64,000 bases of DNA from Hygrophila difformis (GCA_030278955.1 JAOANR010000003.1:59079628-59143627), one strand, 5' to 3'; shown: positions 45,212-59,574, counted from the stretch's first letter. Numbers and translations are program-made. Notes: generated by a model not told the origin, from the sequence alone.

Positions 45212-47816
45212 TGTAACACCCCGGTTTTTGGTCACCCAGGTCGGGATGTCACCGCCACATCCCTCTAGTAAGACACGGTTTCTCCGAGCTTACTAAAGAG
45301 ATGCAAGGCTAGGTATTGCATTATTTAAAAAGTATTTAAATCATTCAAGATAGCCCATACAATATAATTGGAAAATAATAAGAGTATAGCGCAGCGGTAA
45401 TAATTGTTTAGTATAGTATCGCAGCGGAAAATATAAACAGGGCCGACATGGCCAAAACACGGGTTAAACAGGCCCGTTCAGAATATAGTCTAAAATACGA
45501 AGTTAAAAGCAAAACAAAGTTCCCAAAATCCCATGCATGATTCATGCTCACACATGCTCATTCCACATATTCTGTAAGAAAAGGAATAAAAACGGTTTTG
45601 GTCAGCAAATTTGCTGAGTAAGTTAACACATGCATGATCGTAGGGTTTAAAAGCCATTAATTGAATAACTTACTAAAAGCATGATAGTAACATAATATTT
45701 AATTTCATCTAATCAACTATCCAACAGCATAATTTAGCTCAGGGCTCTAACACCTATCGCATGGTTTAAGATAATAGCCATAATTTAAATAAAGCATTTA
45801 AATAATTTAATTGGACAACAACATAGTTTAATCTAATTTAATTTAATTTAGAATCCCCATTACATCCCCGATTTGGTATTTCAAAGTTTCACGATAGCAT
45901 CGCGATGTCAACAAATTGAGCCGGTAGCCCGGCGGCCGCAACCGTATCAGCCATACCCAGTACCACTCCGGAGCCTCAGGAAACCCATACGGATATTCAC
46001 GAGAGTGTAGGCTCTATGTTTCGCCGTTTTGGCAATATCACATTTCAAGTTTAGCGCGCGGGGTCACCATCGTCCATTACGGCACGAAGTGAATCGTTAG
46101 GGGGCACCCTGCAGAGCACTCACCCCTAATTTTAATTTATCAAGTTTGTAAGGGGATTTAATTTTTAAAATCTGACTTCAATTGTATTTATTTAAAAATA
46201 ATATCTCAACTCGTTTCAACTCTAAATGTTAATTCCATGTTTCAACAAGATTTCAAGATTTTGTTTCCGGTAAACCACAATTTACTCCAAAATTCGTCTA
46301 AAATCAGATTTAATTCCAAAAATTCCAAAATTTCGTATCTGACTCAGAAACGTCAAGATCTACAACTTTTGTGTTTTAACTTTTTCAATCTGAGATATCT
46401 AAGTAGGTCAAAGTCACCAATTTTCGCATAAGAACAATTCTGTCCGAGTTTAATGTGACACAGTTTAAAGATTTCGAATTCTACCATATCAATTCAACTC
46501 CAAATTTAATAAAATTTGACAGACATCATCTTAAGACAATTATCTACGACTTTCATGTTTGGCCAAAGATCTAAAACAGTCTAGATCCTATGTCAAAAAC
46601 GTGATCAAGATCATTCCTAAGTTCTGTCCAAGATTTCAAGATCTAGATTCAAACAGCTCGGTTCCGGTGGGTTTTCACATATTAAATCAACTCCAAAAAT
46701 TCTCAAAAATTTACAGTAGCTAGATCTAAGTCTTAGGAACGTTTTTTGTGTTTTAAGTTTTTCCGTTTGAGTTCGTTTTAAGGTTCGGAAAAATTCATCA
46801 AATCTGTTGCGTCGGTAGAAAGTTTAGATTGACAGATTTTCGATTTCTTGATAATCTTTTAGTTTGAATGTTTTAATTCATCCCAAAACCATGTAAGAGT
46901 TAACTTACAGAGTTTATAAACGTCCGGGATCGTCTATTCGAAGGCGTGGCTTCCAGTCCACCGTTTCTTCTCTCCGTTCGTCGGGTTCTACGATCTAGAT
47001 CCAATACGGGGTGTAGAAAGAAAAAGGAGATGATTAGGATTCGTTTTTGAATCGCTTATTGAATAAAGATTGGATCGAGACTTACCACGACTATGGAGAT
47101 CTGAGAAAAATTCGTCGAATAGCGTTCGTCTTGGTTCCGTGCCTCCGACGACTCCGGATTTAGGGGTTCGAATGTGTAGAAGGTTGTAGGGTTTTGTAAC
47201 CTTGTTCGGGGCTCCCAAGGGGTTTATTTATAGATTTCCCAAGCCCTAGGGCGTCCAACATCTGACCTAAGGGTCTTGGGTCGAGAGATGTTCAACCGAA
47301 AGTCGAAAAATCCGCGTTCGGGCGAGAGATTCACGCGACGGGCGAATCTGTCGCTTGGCGCGGTCGTGGCGCGCCCTTGCCCTTGTGACCGCGCGGCCAC
47401 CGCGCCGAACTCGCCTGGACTTCGGTCCTGGCGGGTCGTGCGATCCGTCGTGCTTTTCCGCCTCTCTTTCGGGTTTCTATCCCTCTACGCTCCCGAATTC
47501 CGATTTCCGGGGTATCTTCGGGTTTCTACTTTCTCTCTAAATTTATTCTCGGGTCTAATTGGATGTTTTGGACTCGAATCCTCGAGTTCATTAGTGTCGG
47601 GTTTCGGTGTATAATTTATTTACCTTTAATCCATCCTTTTATTTAATTAAATTCCTTTAATTCCTTTTTAAGTAAAAATCTCATTTCTCATTTCCTTATC
47701 TTTATTTATTTCTTTATTTGCTGGATTCATTTATTTATTTATGGTATTTATTTTATTTATTATTTATTTATTTAATTATTGTTTTATTTTATGATGGAAA
47801 ATTCACGGGTATTACA
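45212..47816 (-). repeat. 5' LTR of the composite gypsy element (2605 bp)
   Basis: It starts TGTAACACCCCGG on the plus strand and ends GGTATTACA. It has the same length as the middle LTR and differs from it only by scattered substitutions, implying a fairly young insertion. The minus strand has a TATA box CTATAAATAAA at plus positions 47223-47233. Confidence 0.92.
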
Positions 47817-47951
47817 GCCACCAACGCCAACTGCAAGTCTACCAAAATCCCAACATCCCAACATCAATAAACCCAAGTCGAGACGGTCTATCCACTTGTA
47901 ACATTTGAAACAAGGACAAAGTAGCATACTAACCAAAAAACAGAAATGTAA

Positions 47952-49754
47952 TCAGTGAGCACCTAGGCCACCTCCACCCAAGCCATCATCCCCATCTCCG
48001 TCGTTTGGGGAACGAGGCCTCCGCACCCCAAGTACCCGCTCCAGCTGCTAGGCCATGCTCATATGCTCCTGTGACAGCCGCTCAATCCTCTCAAGTGCAG
48101 CATCAAACAGCTCCTGTGTGACATACTCAGATGGGGGAGGAGGTGTGGAATCAACAGGGGCTAGCCGCCTAATCGCTCTGGCTATAGAGCCTATGCCATA
48201 TATATTCCCCCGTTTGTCGGGGCCACCCGCAACATCGACGAACACGGCATCCGGGTCGAAGTTAGGCCCAATGTTGAGGTTCTGTGACAACTGTGTAGAG
48301 ACAGCATTGAATTGGTCCTGCATTACAAGTGGAAGAAGATAAGGTTCAATTTAGTGTCAACTTGGTGAATTGAGACTATATTTTAATCGATCATTAGTAG
48401 ATATACCTGAAGTCGCTCTGACGTCGGTGTGACCCAATTATCCTTTTTGTGTCCCCTCGTATGTGTGTGCTAATGAAGCTCGTGAAGATGGATAGGCCTG
48501 TTACGATCAGCAGACTGCACAAATTTTGCACAATATAAGTCTTCATTTTATACTAATAGGTGAAGAATGTTAACGAGAAGCATACCAGCTTATCGGCAGT
48601 GGCCAGATGAGACTTCGTGCCCGCTGTATGTGTGGGGAGGGCCGGTGCATCCTCCTGTCCCCGGCGGCGGTTCAACTTTCCCCGTTTTGATTTCTCCTTG
48701 AAGGCCGCCGAATCCCAAATGCGTCTCCAGTTCTGTGCAACCAACTCATCCGCCGGGTACGCCTTCTTCTTCTTTCGTATGTCTAGGGTGTAATCCTTAT
48801 ACCTAGCAATATTCAAACGGTGCAGTCAATTTATGTTATTTGTTGAACCGAAATGTAAATTTAACGCTAGAATTTACCGGGCAATATTCTTCTTCTCCCA
48901 CTCCTTCCTCACAGCCAGAGCGTGCTCGGGGGCCCAGCGTGCTACTTTCTGCATGTTAATTTGGATCAAGATGCATACAACAATGATGGAACATATATAT
49001 ATCTTCTAAAAGTTGTATAATACCTGAAACTCGCCCCAGTAGAAGTCTTTGGTCTCCCGAGAGACCTTTCCCCAACTAATCCCATTCATGTCAGCACGCA
49101 TGGGATAAATATCAGTGATCTTCCTGACCAGGGAGTTCGTGAACTCCATCCTATATGAAAAAATTGCTATGTTAAGCGTCGATCAAAGTAAACAAATAAC
49201 CCAAAAAAATTAAAACGTAAATCACTTACACCCCATCCGATCTGGGCTCAACTAAGATCCTATCTGCTCCAATCTGGGCAGTGGGAGGTGCCTGTTGTGA
49301 ACCGGAAGCAGCCCCAGATGCAGATCCCACCGAACCTGTTAAAGAATATAACATTTTGTGTCTTTAGAATATAACGAAACACTTAATCTGTATACATAGT
49401 ACCTGGAGTGCGAGGCATAGGAGTCTCTAGGACGGGAGAAGATGTCTCCGGTATCTCACCGGGCTCCTCCTATGAGCCAGCTGCTACAACTGTGTTATAA
49501 CAGATAAAATATGAGTACTCCAGGCTAATATATGGAGTTAACATTGAAAAATAGTTTAGATCATGCCATGATTTGTTTAAATTTATATCACAAATACCTG
49601 CGTTCGAAAGCTGATAGTCCTCCATCGCCGCTCGGATAGCTGACTGCAGTTGAGTCCCTGTGACGAAGTGCGGGGTCGCCGAACCACCGGATCTGGATCC
49701 GGATCCTGACCCACTGGGCGTCCTAGAAGACGCACCACGTCCTCGTCCCGACAT
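47952..49754 (-). pseudogene. CACTA TNP1-like transposase gene (PF03004 type), 8 exons, three stops
   Basis: Exons, in coding order: 49598-49754, 49403-49489, 49230-49335, 49024-49150, 48878-48948, 48586-48802, 48407-48514 and 47952-48317. All have GT/AG borders and the phases fit, giving 413 codons. The N-terminus is Gly/Ser/Arg rich (MSGRGRGASSRTPSGSGSGS). The core with EFTNSLVRKITDIYPMRAD, RWAPEHALAVRKEWEKKN and NWRRIWDSAAFKEKS fits the plant En/Spm transposase family that binds subterminal repeats. The end is a short helix LERIERLSQEHMS. TAG codons interrupt exon 2, exon 7 and exon 8, so it is dead. Confidence 0.8.
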
Positions 49755-50822
49755 CTGCAAGATTTATTTATCATTAGTTGCTACCTTTACAATTAAGTTC
49801 AATTAAGATATACATTTTGAATCTTAATAAGATTAGCAATTAGGTAGATCACATTTCAAACTTGAAAATCCTCATCCGAAGTCTCCTGTGATGGATCATC
49901 CGGATCAGAATCATTTGAGTTGGAATCTGTGCCTATCGATGATTCTGAATCACTACTCTCATCCCGCTGAAGTTCAACATATTGAACGTCGTCGTCTGTT
50001 AGGCGCTGTCGCGAGGAAGTAATGGTTATAGATTCAAGGCCAAGTTGTTCTGGGGCATCGACTTGGAATGCATCCACTTATACTGATGGACTAACTGTTA
50101 TTACACCTCTCGGTTTGACTTTACACACCGCCAACCACTCATTTCGGCTCGCAACTGGTCTATTGTTTGGGAACGGTACGTAGCACAACTGTTCTGCCTG
50201 ATTAGCAAAGATGAAAGGTTCGTATACGTTCAAAGAACTAGAATGATCTATTTCCACAAGTTTGTAGTTTGGGTGAGTGCGTGTCCCAATTCCTTCACGT
50301 GGGTCAAACCATCTACATTTGAAGAAGGTTGTTTGCTTAATAGGCAAAGCAGGGTACTTTATGACTATAATCTCCTCGATTATACCATAATAGTCTCCTT
50401 GGTTCTCCGACTTGATACATACACCACTGTTGTATGTCGCTCTGTGCCCACCGTGGGATTCTGTGTGAAATTTCATCCCATTAATAAAGTACATAGGATA
50501 CGATGTAGCAACGGGAAGTGGGCCTTGTGCAACGTGAGCTATGCATGGATTGCCGGGGGATTTGCAGTCACATATTCCTCAAACCATTTTGGAAACTCCG
50601 CAGATTGTGCTAACCAAAGCTCCGGACCACCTATCCCAGGGCGTTTCTCCATCAACTTAGCAGTGAATTCGCTAAAATAAATATGAATTTAGGTTAATTG
50701 TCATATATTCCAAACGGTGCAATTATTACACATTGAATACAATCTAATATTGTTGAATGAACTTACTCGATAAATGGTTGCATCTTGATGCAGTTTAAGA
50801 TTAGATAAATATGGATGGCTTT

Positions 50823-53800
50823 TGTAACACCCCGAAATTCATCCTCATAAGGTTTCAGAATGTTACCGCCACACTTGTCAGTCAGGCTCGCCCTTTGGCT
50901 AACTTAATTGACAAGTGTTACGGCTAAATATCTTCACATATAAATTTTTTTGTAATATGGACTTTACAAATAATTGCCAATTTTATAAAATATAGTCATA
51001 AGAAAATTTAAAGTACTTAATACCATAGTCATTGGTCTTTCTCACGCGGAAGCATAAACTAAAGGCAATATATAGGACATTAATATTTAAAAGTACGTGG
51101 TTCCTTAAAGCAACAATCTTTTGATGAAAGGTAATCCCATCCCCAAATGCTCATGTCATGAGATGCAGTTCATATGTCAGCTCCAATATCTGTAAAAAGA
51201 TAACGCAATAACTTTTTATCAGTACAATGGTACTGAGTAAGTCAACCCGCTCCACTTTAAGAAGTGGGTTTTAAAATAGTGGTTGACACTCAAAAAATAA
51301 TAATAATAATAATAATTTTCACTTTTTCTTTTAAAATGATCACACACATTACCTTTAACAAAATAAATAACTTTCATTCTTACCATTGTAGCAACTATGC
51401 ACAATAGGACACCATTTTCCATATATCATATCATATCATATCGATCATAAGTCATGATCAGCATGCAGCGGACTCATATACAGACACACTCCGGAGCCTT
51501 GGGTAACCCATCACAGATACACCCAAGAGTATAGACTCATACATGCAACAATGCCGTTTTGGCACAATTTATCAACAATTCCGTCTTGGCATATTTAGAG
51601 GGGGAGGCCCCGCAAGACACATCCCTAGTGCATTAGCCCTCTATCAAGTATGGCATCTTACTCAAGTTAATAGTGCACAATGGATTTAAAAGTGTTTTTC
51701 ACAATTTTCCACATAATATCCTCCTTAAAAGAGTTTTCAACAATTTCACGGGAGTAATCTCATAACAAGGGCATTCAATAATGCCAAATATCATTTCAAC
51801 ATTTAACTCCCATATCAATATCTCATAAATATGAAAATATCATTTCATGGATCTCAAAATCCAACAATTTCTCACTTGGACCAAAAATCAAGTTCAATAT
51901 CGCAGTTTACGCCAAGTCAGTTTAAAAATTCATATGAAAGGCGATTGCTATGAAATTTAAACTGTAGATACTCAACACATAGTTGAAAAAGTTTCATGTT
52001 TTACACTTTTCAAAATAAGGTATGGAAACATTTCAAAAATTGAGTTCTTTTCAGAACATGTATTCTGCCAGAAATTCAATAGTGACTCTATAATTTTCAA
52101 CAGGTTTTAAAAATAGTAATTCACGACTGAAAATTCTAACATTTTACCACAAGGTAGATAACACATAGATAAATATTTTTCATGAAGAAACCATTTGGCT
52201 TTGAGACACTTAAGACCTTCAAAAATGTGGATTTCAGAAAACACTATCAATTCTTAGATTTCAATAAAAAGAGATTTCGACCTTTCGATAAAGCGGATCC
52301 CATAACTTTTTCATACGATTTCTAAAAATTATAAAAGTTTCCAGAAATATACTCAACTCAATAAGGAACAAGTTTTATAAAGGAATCTTTGAGGGATATT
52401 CAACCAAAATAGTTTAAAAAGATGGATCATTACGTAAACGAAAAACTGACAGATTTTGGTATAATGTGGGAATTCTAATTTTGTATTCTTAAAACATGGA
52501 TTGAGATCTCCAAAACTTGAAGTAGAGAGTGTTAATTTACTGAATTGATGTATAAGAGCAAGGAGATTCAAATATAATGGCCGTTATAACACAAGATTCG
52601 CACCACAAATTACGGGTTTCGCAGAAATTCGACAAATAGAGGGAAATCAATTTATAGTATAAAAATAAAAGATTTAGATCTCTAAGATACAAGTTTACAA
52701 AGAGGATATCTTACTAACAAAGTGTTGAGAAGAGTTAGAACTCTTAGAATGATGAAGGTTGCCAAGCCTACAAGACTCCACAATCCTTAAGATATGCTCA
52801 CTATGTGGGAGAACTTTGAAGAATAAAATGTGTAGTGAATTTGGCTAATGAGATGGATAAGATTGGTGTGTTTGAAGGCTAGAAACTCCCTCTATTTATA
52901 GGCTAAGATTTGAACAATTGAACATGACACATTGTGAGAGTGATTACAACCTCACCAATCATCCAATTAAGTGTGTCTTGAGCAATAATGGTTAGAATAT
53001 TTGTATCCACTCATTTGGTCCTTATAGCCTAACAAAGAGGCTATTAATTTGGGAGGCTATTAATTTTGTCCTTCATGTTGTATATTAACATAATGGTTTG
53101 CCTATTATGGAGGCTATTAATCTTGGTGGGTTCAAGAGATAATTGATCACCTTTCTTTGCTAGCCATTCATCCAAGACACTTGTTAATCATGTTGATTTT
53201 TCATCTATTTGTTTAGGAAGAAAATTTCTTGCAATTGCTTTTAACCTTATATTTGTGTAAGTAGTGTATCATGAAAATGATTGAAGTATTAGCTTGTCTA
53301 GAAAAATCATTATTCTTGCCATTATTTAGTGGCATACATTTATACTCAATGAGTTGGATATGATAATATAATATTTATTTATTTATTTCAAGTATTGTAT
53401 TTATATTAATGTGCTTTCAAAATAATAATATACTTGCATGGTTTTATTTTATTTACAACAATACTCAAACCACAAAATCTTCATGTCATCATTAAATAAA
53501 AATTATAATCTATGAATATATTTACTTATATATAAAAGTTAATTCTCATAGATTCATATAAAAACTCATATTTTTATTTTTATAAAAATTTATTCCATAA
53601 TGAATATTAAAATACTTAAAATATTCACATACTATCCTCATAATAATTTTCAAGACCAATGTGTATATATATAAAAACTTATATATATAATTTAAATAAT
53701 AGATTTAAAAAATAGTCCATAAACTATATAATTCTATTACCCTTGATATTGAAATTCATATTTCTTTTGGAGAAGACAAATTTACATATATAATTTTACA

Positions 53801-53915
53801 AGTGTTGTTTGAAGAAAAAAATCAATATACTAATTCTTTAAGCAATTGTTTAAATATTTAATAAAAGTCTACTTAATGAATTAAAATTATTTCGGGTAAT
53901 TTCTATGGTATTACA
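50823..53915 (-). repeat. 3' LTR of the gypsy element (3093 bp)
   Basis: Nearly identical to 59590-62672. Minus-strand TATA box CTATAAATAGA at plus 52891-52901. A GAT/ATCAT microsatellite-like stretch (ATCATATCATATC) lies near 51425. Confidence 0.92.
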
Positions 53916-53917
53916 AT

Positions 53918-53929
53918 CCACTCTCCTTA
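53918..53929 (-). promoter_or_regulatory. Polypurine tract
   Basis: The minus strand reads AAGGAGAGTGGA directly before the 3' LTR. Confidence 0.75.
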
Positions 53930-54094
53930 AGAATCAACTTCGTCTTCGAAGTTTTAATGAAAACTACTATGGCAATCTAATATGCGGAATACAAGATAAA
54001 AGTTAATGGAAATGAAAAAAAATTTAGGAGATTTTGAACATACCCTATCAAGATTGTGTCGGGTGGTTACATCCTCCTCCCCTTAAGCATACAG

Positions 54095-57000
54095 TTATGT
54101 CCCCATAACTGTTATTTGGTCGTTTAAAAAGAGATTGGGGTAGCGTTGCTTCATATCATCCTCTAGTTCCCATATTGCTTCTTCCGTACTATGATTGGAC
54201 CAAAGTACTTTAACAATCCGGGTGGTCTTGTTCCTTGTCGTTCTTTCTTTGATGTCGAGTATTTGGATTGGATACTCTTCATAAGTTAGATCTTCTTTGA
54301 GTTCAATTACTTCCTATTGAAGTACATGGGTTGGGTCATGCACATATTTCTTTAACTGTGAAACATGGAACACATTGTGCACTCGAGATAGTTGTGGCGG
54401 TAGGGCTAGTCTATATGCCAGGGTTCCGACTCGTTCTAGAATGTCATATGGTCCAATATATCGAGGACTTAACTTTCATCGCTTTCCAAAACGCATCACT
54501 CCTTTCATAGGTGATATTTTCAGCATAACCTTATCTCCAACTTGAAATTCTAGGTCTTGTCGCCTAACATCGGCATAACTTTTTTGTCGATCTTGTGCTG
54601 CCTTCATTTTCCCTTGGATCATCTTGATCTGTTGGGCCATGTCTTCAATGAGTTGCGGCCCAACCACAATAGAATTCTCACATTTTTCCCAACATAATGG
54701 GCTTCGGCACTTGCGTCCATAGAGTGCCTCAAACGGTGCCATGCCTATACTAGCATGATAGCTGTTATTGTAAGAGAACTCTATCAAAGGTAGATGGTTT
54801 TCCCAACTTCCTTTAAATTCAAGAACGCATGCTCTCAGCATGTCCTCCAGTGTTTGGATTGTTCTTTCTGTTTGTCCATCCGTCATCGGGTGAAAAGCGG
54901 TGCTCATTTTAATTTGGGTACCAAGAGCTTCTTGCAGCTTAGTCCAAAAATGAGAGACGAATCTGCTGTCTCTATCAGAGATTATATCATGTGGCACTCC
55001 ATGTCGTCGAACCACGTTATTGATATATGCTCTTGCTAATTGATCCATAGACCATGTATCCTTCATTGGTATGAAGATCGCAATCTTTGTCAATCTATCA
55101 ACAATTACCCAAATTTTATTCATTCCTTTTGGTGATCGTGGTAGTCCTGAAACAAAATCCATTGATATACTATCCCATTTCCAACTTGGGATTTCCAATG
55201 GTTTCATGAGTCCTAAGGACTTCTGACGTACTGCTTTAACCTTTTGACAGGTTAAACATCTAGCCACAAACTCAACAACCTTATTCTTCATCCTTGGCCA
55301 CCAATAAACCTTCTTTAAATCCTTATAAAGCTTATCACCCCCTGGATGTACTGAATACGGGGTGTTGTGGCCTTCTTCCATTAATCTTCGTTTTAGCTCT
55401 ACGCATTTATGCGGTACGCACCATCTCCCTTTGAAGCTAATGCTTCCATCCTCATGGATTGCAAAACCAATTGCTTTTCCTTCAGCAACCTTCTTCTTGA
55501 TCCTTTCAAGCTTTATGTCGCCTGGTTGAGCATTGCGTATTTCATCAAATACCGTAGATTCAATGGTCATAGCATTAATGACATTTTCCACAGTTCCATA
55601 ATGGACTAGCTCCGTGTCTACCTTGACCAAGTCCATATACAGTTCCGAAGGTAAGATAAGAGTATTTGCCACGTGTCGAGTCTTGCGGCTCAACGCATCT
55701 GCGACCACGTTAGCTTTCCCTTCATGGCAGGCGATGTCCAAATCATAATCCTTGATCAACTCTAACCATCTGCGTTGCCTCATGTTTAACTCCTTCTGAG
55801 TAAATACGTATTTAAGGCTCTTGTGGTCGGTGAATATCCGACAAGTTCGTCCGTACAAGTAGTGTCGCCAAATCTTTAATGCGAACACTACCGCTGCTAA
55901 TTCTAGGTCGTGCGTCGGATAATTCTCCTCATGAGGCTTCAATTGTCGTGATGCATATGCAATGACTTGCTGTTGTTGCATTAAAACACACCCTAGCCCC
56001 TCTTTTGAAGCGTCACTATACACTTCAAAATCTCCATTCTCTGTTGGCAATGTTAAAGTTGGTGCTGTCGTGAGGCGTTTCTTTAACTCTTGAAATGATG
56101 ATTCACACTTTTCTGTCCATTCATACTTCAAGCCTTTCTTCAAAAGTTGAGTCAGAGGTCGTGCAACTTTGGAAAAGTCCTTGACGAACCTCCTGTAATA
56201 TCCAGCCAGTCCAAGAAAACTTCTCACTTCTGTTTGATTAGTAGGCGTAGGCCACTCGGTGATTGGTGATATTTTTGCTGGGTCAATAGAAACTCCATCA
56301 GCTGATACAACGTGGCCTAAAAATGCTACTTTTTCTAACCAAAAGTCACACTTGGACAACTTGGCATAGAGTTGGTGTTTCCTTAATGTCTCTAGCACCT
56401 GATGCAAGTGTTGCTCATGCTCTTCATTGCTCTTTGAATATATCAAGATGTCGTCGATGAAAATGACTACGCATTGATCTAAAAATTCTCGAAACACATC
56501 ATTCATGAGATTCATGAATACTGCTGGGGCATTTGTTAGCCCAAATGACATCACTGTAAATTCGTAAAGTCCATAACGTGTCCTGAACGCAGTTTTCGGA
56601 ATATCCTTTTCAGCGATTCCCAGTTGATGATAACCGGATCGCAAATCTACCTTGGAGAATACCGTTACACCTTTAAGTTGATCGAAAAGGTCATCAATCC
56701 TAGGTAACGGGTATTTGTTTTTAACCGTTACCTGATTTAAAACTCTATAAATGATACAAAGATGTAACCCTCCATCTTTCTTCTTGACGAATAAGATTGG
56801 TGCTCCCCACGGCGACGTGCTAGGTCGTATATACCCCTTTTGTAATAATTCCTCAAGTTGTTCCTTGAGTTCATTCATTTCTAGGGTTGACATGCGATAA
56901 GGAGCTTTTGATACAGGTTCTGTTCCGGGAAGTAGATCGATTGTAAACTCGACTTCACGTTCTGGAGGCATTCCAGGAATTTCTTCTGGGAATACATCTG

Positions 57001-58885
57001 GATACTCCCTCACTACTGGAATGTCATCAATTTTATTCTCCTTTATCTTGAGGTTATGGATATAGCATGCATAAGGCATATATCCTTTTTGCATAAGATT
57101 ATAAAATTTTAAAGCATTTACTACCTTAGTCTTACGTTTGGGGAGTTGGACATAGTAGTTGACCTTTTTGTCTCTCGTCTTAGACAGTGAAATTGTGTGT
57201 TTTTGACACTCAATTACCGCTTTATATTGGGTAAGCCAATCCATTCCCAATATAATATCAAAATCTTTAAGGTCAAATTCTACTAAGTTTGCATAGAACT
57301 CAAGGTTCTTAATGACTATAGGAATCCCATCGTATCGTTTGGTGCACGATACAATTTTTCCCGAAGGCAACTGAATTCCTAAGTTAATCATTTTAGGTTT
57401 TGGCATCTCTAATTCAGGCAAGATTTTAGAAGAGATAAACGAACAACTTGCTCCAGAATCAAATAAAACCTTAACAGGCACACTTAAAGCCGTAAATGTA
57501 CCTGTTATCACATCCCCTTGAGTTGAAAGATCTGCCTGATTAATAACATTGAGCCGCCCTATAGGTGCTCCATGGTTCCCTTGTTGGTTTCTATTTTGCT
57601 GAGGCCTCTGTCCTTGATTATTTCCGTTTCGCACATCCTGATTATTTGGCTGAGTGGGGATATTGATAAAGTCATCTCTTTTTGTAATATTTTCAATGTG
57701 GGTCTTACACTCCTTCCTCATATGACCTTCTCGGCCACATCTATAACATGTACCCGGCTTGGGGCATCCTCTAGCCAAGTGGGGCTTGTTGCATTTTGGG
57801 CATTGTGGTATGTACCCTTCATGGTTTCTAGTACCATTGTTGCCCCCTCCTTTGTTTCCCTGGACGGGTCGATTCTGCCCACCTCGAATATTGCCTTTAT
57901 TGTTGCTGAGGTGGTTGTTGTTGTTGCTACTTCCTCGGTTGTCCCGAATCCTCCTTTCCTGTCCTTGGAACCCGCGGCTAGACTCCCCGGCTTTTCTCTT
58001 CATCTGTTTTACACGAGAAACTGCGACAGCTCGATCGTAGATCGCTTGGAGGGTAGGATACTGAACCCCAGCCACCACTTCTCTAATGGAGAGGTTTAAT
58101 CCCATTTCGAACTTCTGTGCCTTCTCGGCATCGGTGGAGACTAACTTAGGAGCAAATCTGACTAACTCCTTGAATCTGACATAGTATTCTTGTACAGATT
58201 GTGCTCCTTGTTGTAACGATAGAAACTCTTCATACATTGCTGCTTTGGTACTCATCGGGTAAAACCTTTCTCTTAGAGCTTCTGTAAAGTTTTCCCATGT
58301 ATACTCCTCATGATCATCTAGCTCTCTCTTCTGTAACTGCCACCAGTCATCTGTGTCACCTCCTAAAAAGTACGAGGCTACAGTAATCTTCTGCTCATCT
58401 GGGCAACGAGTCGCCTCGAGTAGCTTGTTGAAACTTTTTATCCAATCCTCCAATTTAGTAGGGTCCTCCTGCCCATCATAACGAGGTGGTCTGTATTGGT
58501 TCACCACTGCTAGGTGATTGAGTTGGGCTTGAGGTGGCGGCACAACTGCTGTGGCTTGATTAATTTGACCCTGACCCAAGGCAATGAGCATTTGCTCAAT
58601 GATCCTTAGGTGATCATTGTCAAGCGAGTTTGGCGTGTTTCGATTCTGAGGGGTTTGGTTGTTGGGTGCTCCCTGATTAGGAGGTACCATGTTGTGTCCA
58701 ACGCCCTGATTGTTGGTGATGTCAGGGTGATGTATGTTGTGTGCAGGTGGTACAGCTTGTTGATTGGATACACCCTGTGCTGCTGGCACTTCGTGGTTAG
58801 TCATGTTTGGATTTTGGTGTGGCTCCATGTTGTTGAGGGCATTAACACTTCGGAGGGTTTTTCTAGTCCTTGCACGGGGTGTCAT
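54095..58885 (-). pseudogene. Gypsy gag-pol polyprotein, stops only in the C-terminal end
   Basis: The frame is open for 1469 codons from ATG at 58885. In order: a Gln/Asn/Pro-rich start, the gag capsid region (about 130-300, [18 protein letters not shown]), a zinc knuckle [14 protein letters not shown] near 380, aspartic protease [12 protein letters not shown] near 474, reverse transcriptase from about 650 ([13 protein letters not shown], catalytic [11 protein letters not shown] near 807), RNase [12 protein letters not shown] near 955, integrase zinc finger near 1180 and DD35E core ([23 protein letters not shown]) with all three acidic residues kept. [11 protein letters not shown] replaces the usual CIDYR motif. 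A TGA replaces a Gly codon after FGKR (54476) and a TAG follows at about 54317 in the chromodomain-like end, so the polyprotein is truncated. Confidence 0.9.
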
Positions 58886-59574
58886 TCTGCTAAGGATGGT
58901 TAAGCAAAAGTGAGTTCAAGTCTAAGGGATGATTATGTCCTAAAACTCGTTAGGTCATAGTATAAGAATGAGTTAACGCAGAAATGTCTAAGTTAGGAGT
59001 ATGACTTTATTTAGAGATTAACCAGAAGGAATGAAATAACAAGCTTTATTTCATAAATCTAGAAAATATTACAAGATAGAGAATTTAAAAAGAGCACTTA
59101 TGATAAGGTCAACTGACTTAGTATATCATAACAATATATATATATATATATATTTAAAATTTTATAGAAAATGATGCATGCTCATGAATGCATATGTCCC
59201 CACCCCAAAAATAATTTCGAAGTTTCAAAATTTAACATAGCCCATATGGGCCTTTGAAAAATATTTTGCATATTTCTTTCTCAAAATGGACTTTTTTTTT
59301 ATTTTAAAATTCATAAACCGGAGTTAAACTGTCGCATCCCTTAGTTAAGCTCGCCTTGTTGCTAACTTAACCAAGAAATGCTAAGATTAGAGGGTACCGC
59401 CTTCTAAGTAATTTGCCAACTAGTTAAAATATATAGCTACAGAGTTGCATTCCTAGGAAAGACTGGTAGAGCCACCGGCTGACGGGCAATCTTTAAAAAC
59501 CAGACTCCTTAGACAGAATCACCTCATGTAGCTCTATATTTAACAGTTTACAAATACTTAGAGTTTAAAAATAC
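58886..59574 (-). other. Untranslated leader of the gypsy element
   Basis: Between the primer binding site and the gag start. It holds a TA microsatellite at about 59128-59152 and no ORF of note. I see no packaging signal that I can name. Confidence 0.6.

Larger units (their letters stand above)
35741..47816 (-). mobile_element. Composite three-LTR Ty3/gypsy element
   Basis: Termini TGTAACACC and GGTATTACA are flanked by 5-bp repeats GCCAC (35736-35740 and 47817-47821) in CACTA DNA, so the whole 12.1 kb behaves as one insertion. In transcription order (right to left) it has LTR 45212-47816, primer binding site, a coiled-coil ORF, an antisense ORF block, the C-terminal half of pol, LTR 36690-39294, a second primer binding site, a truncated second copy of the coiled-coil ORF and a 225-bp LTR tip at 35741-35965. 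The gag, protease and most of the reverse transcriptase are missing, so it is non-autonomous. Confidence 0.85.

Noticed and set aside
51219..53000. Small ORFs within the gypsy LTRs (for example near 52353 and 61107)
   Set aside because: They occur in both LTR copies simply because LTRs are duplicates; no codon pattern or domain suggests a protein.
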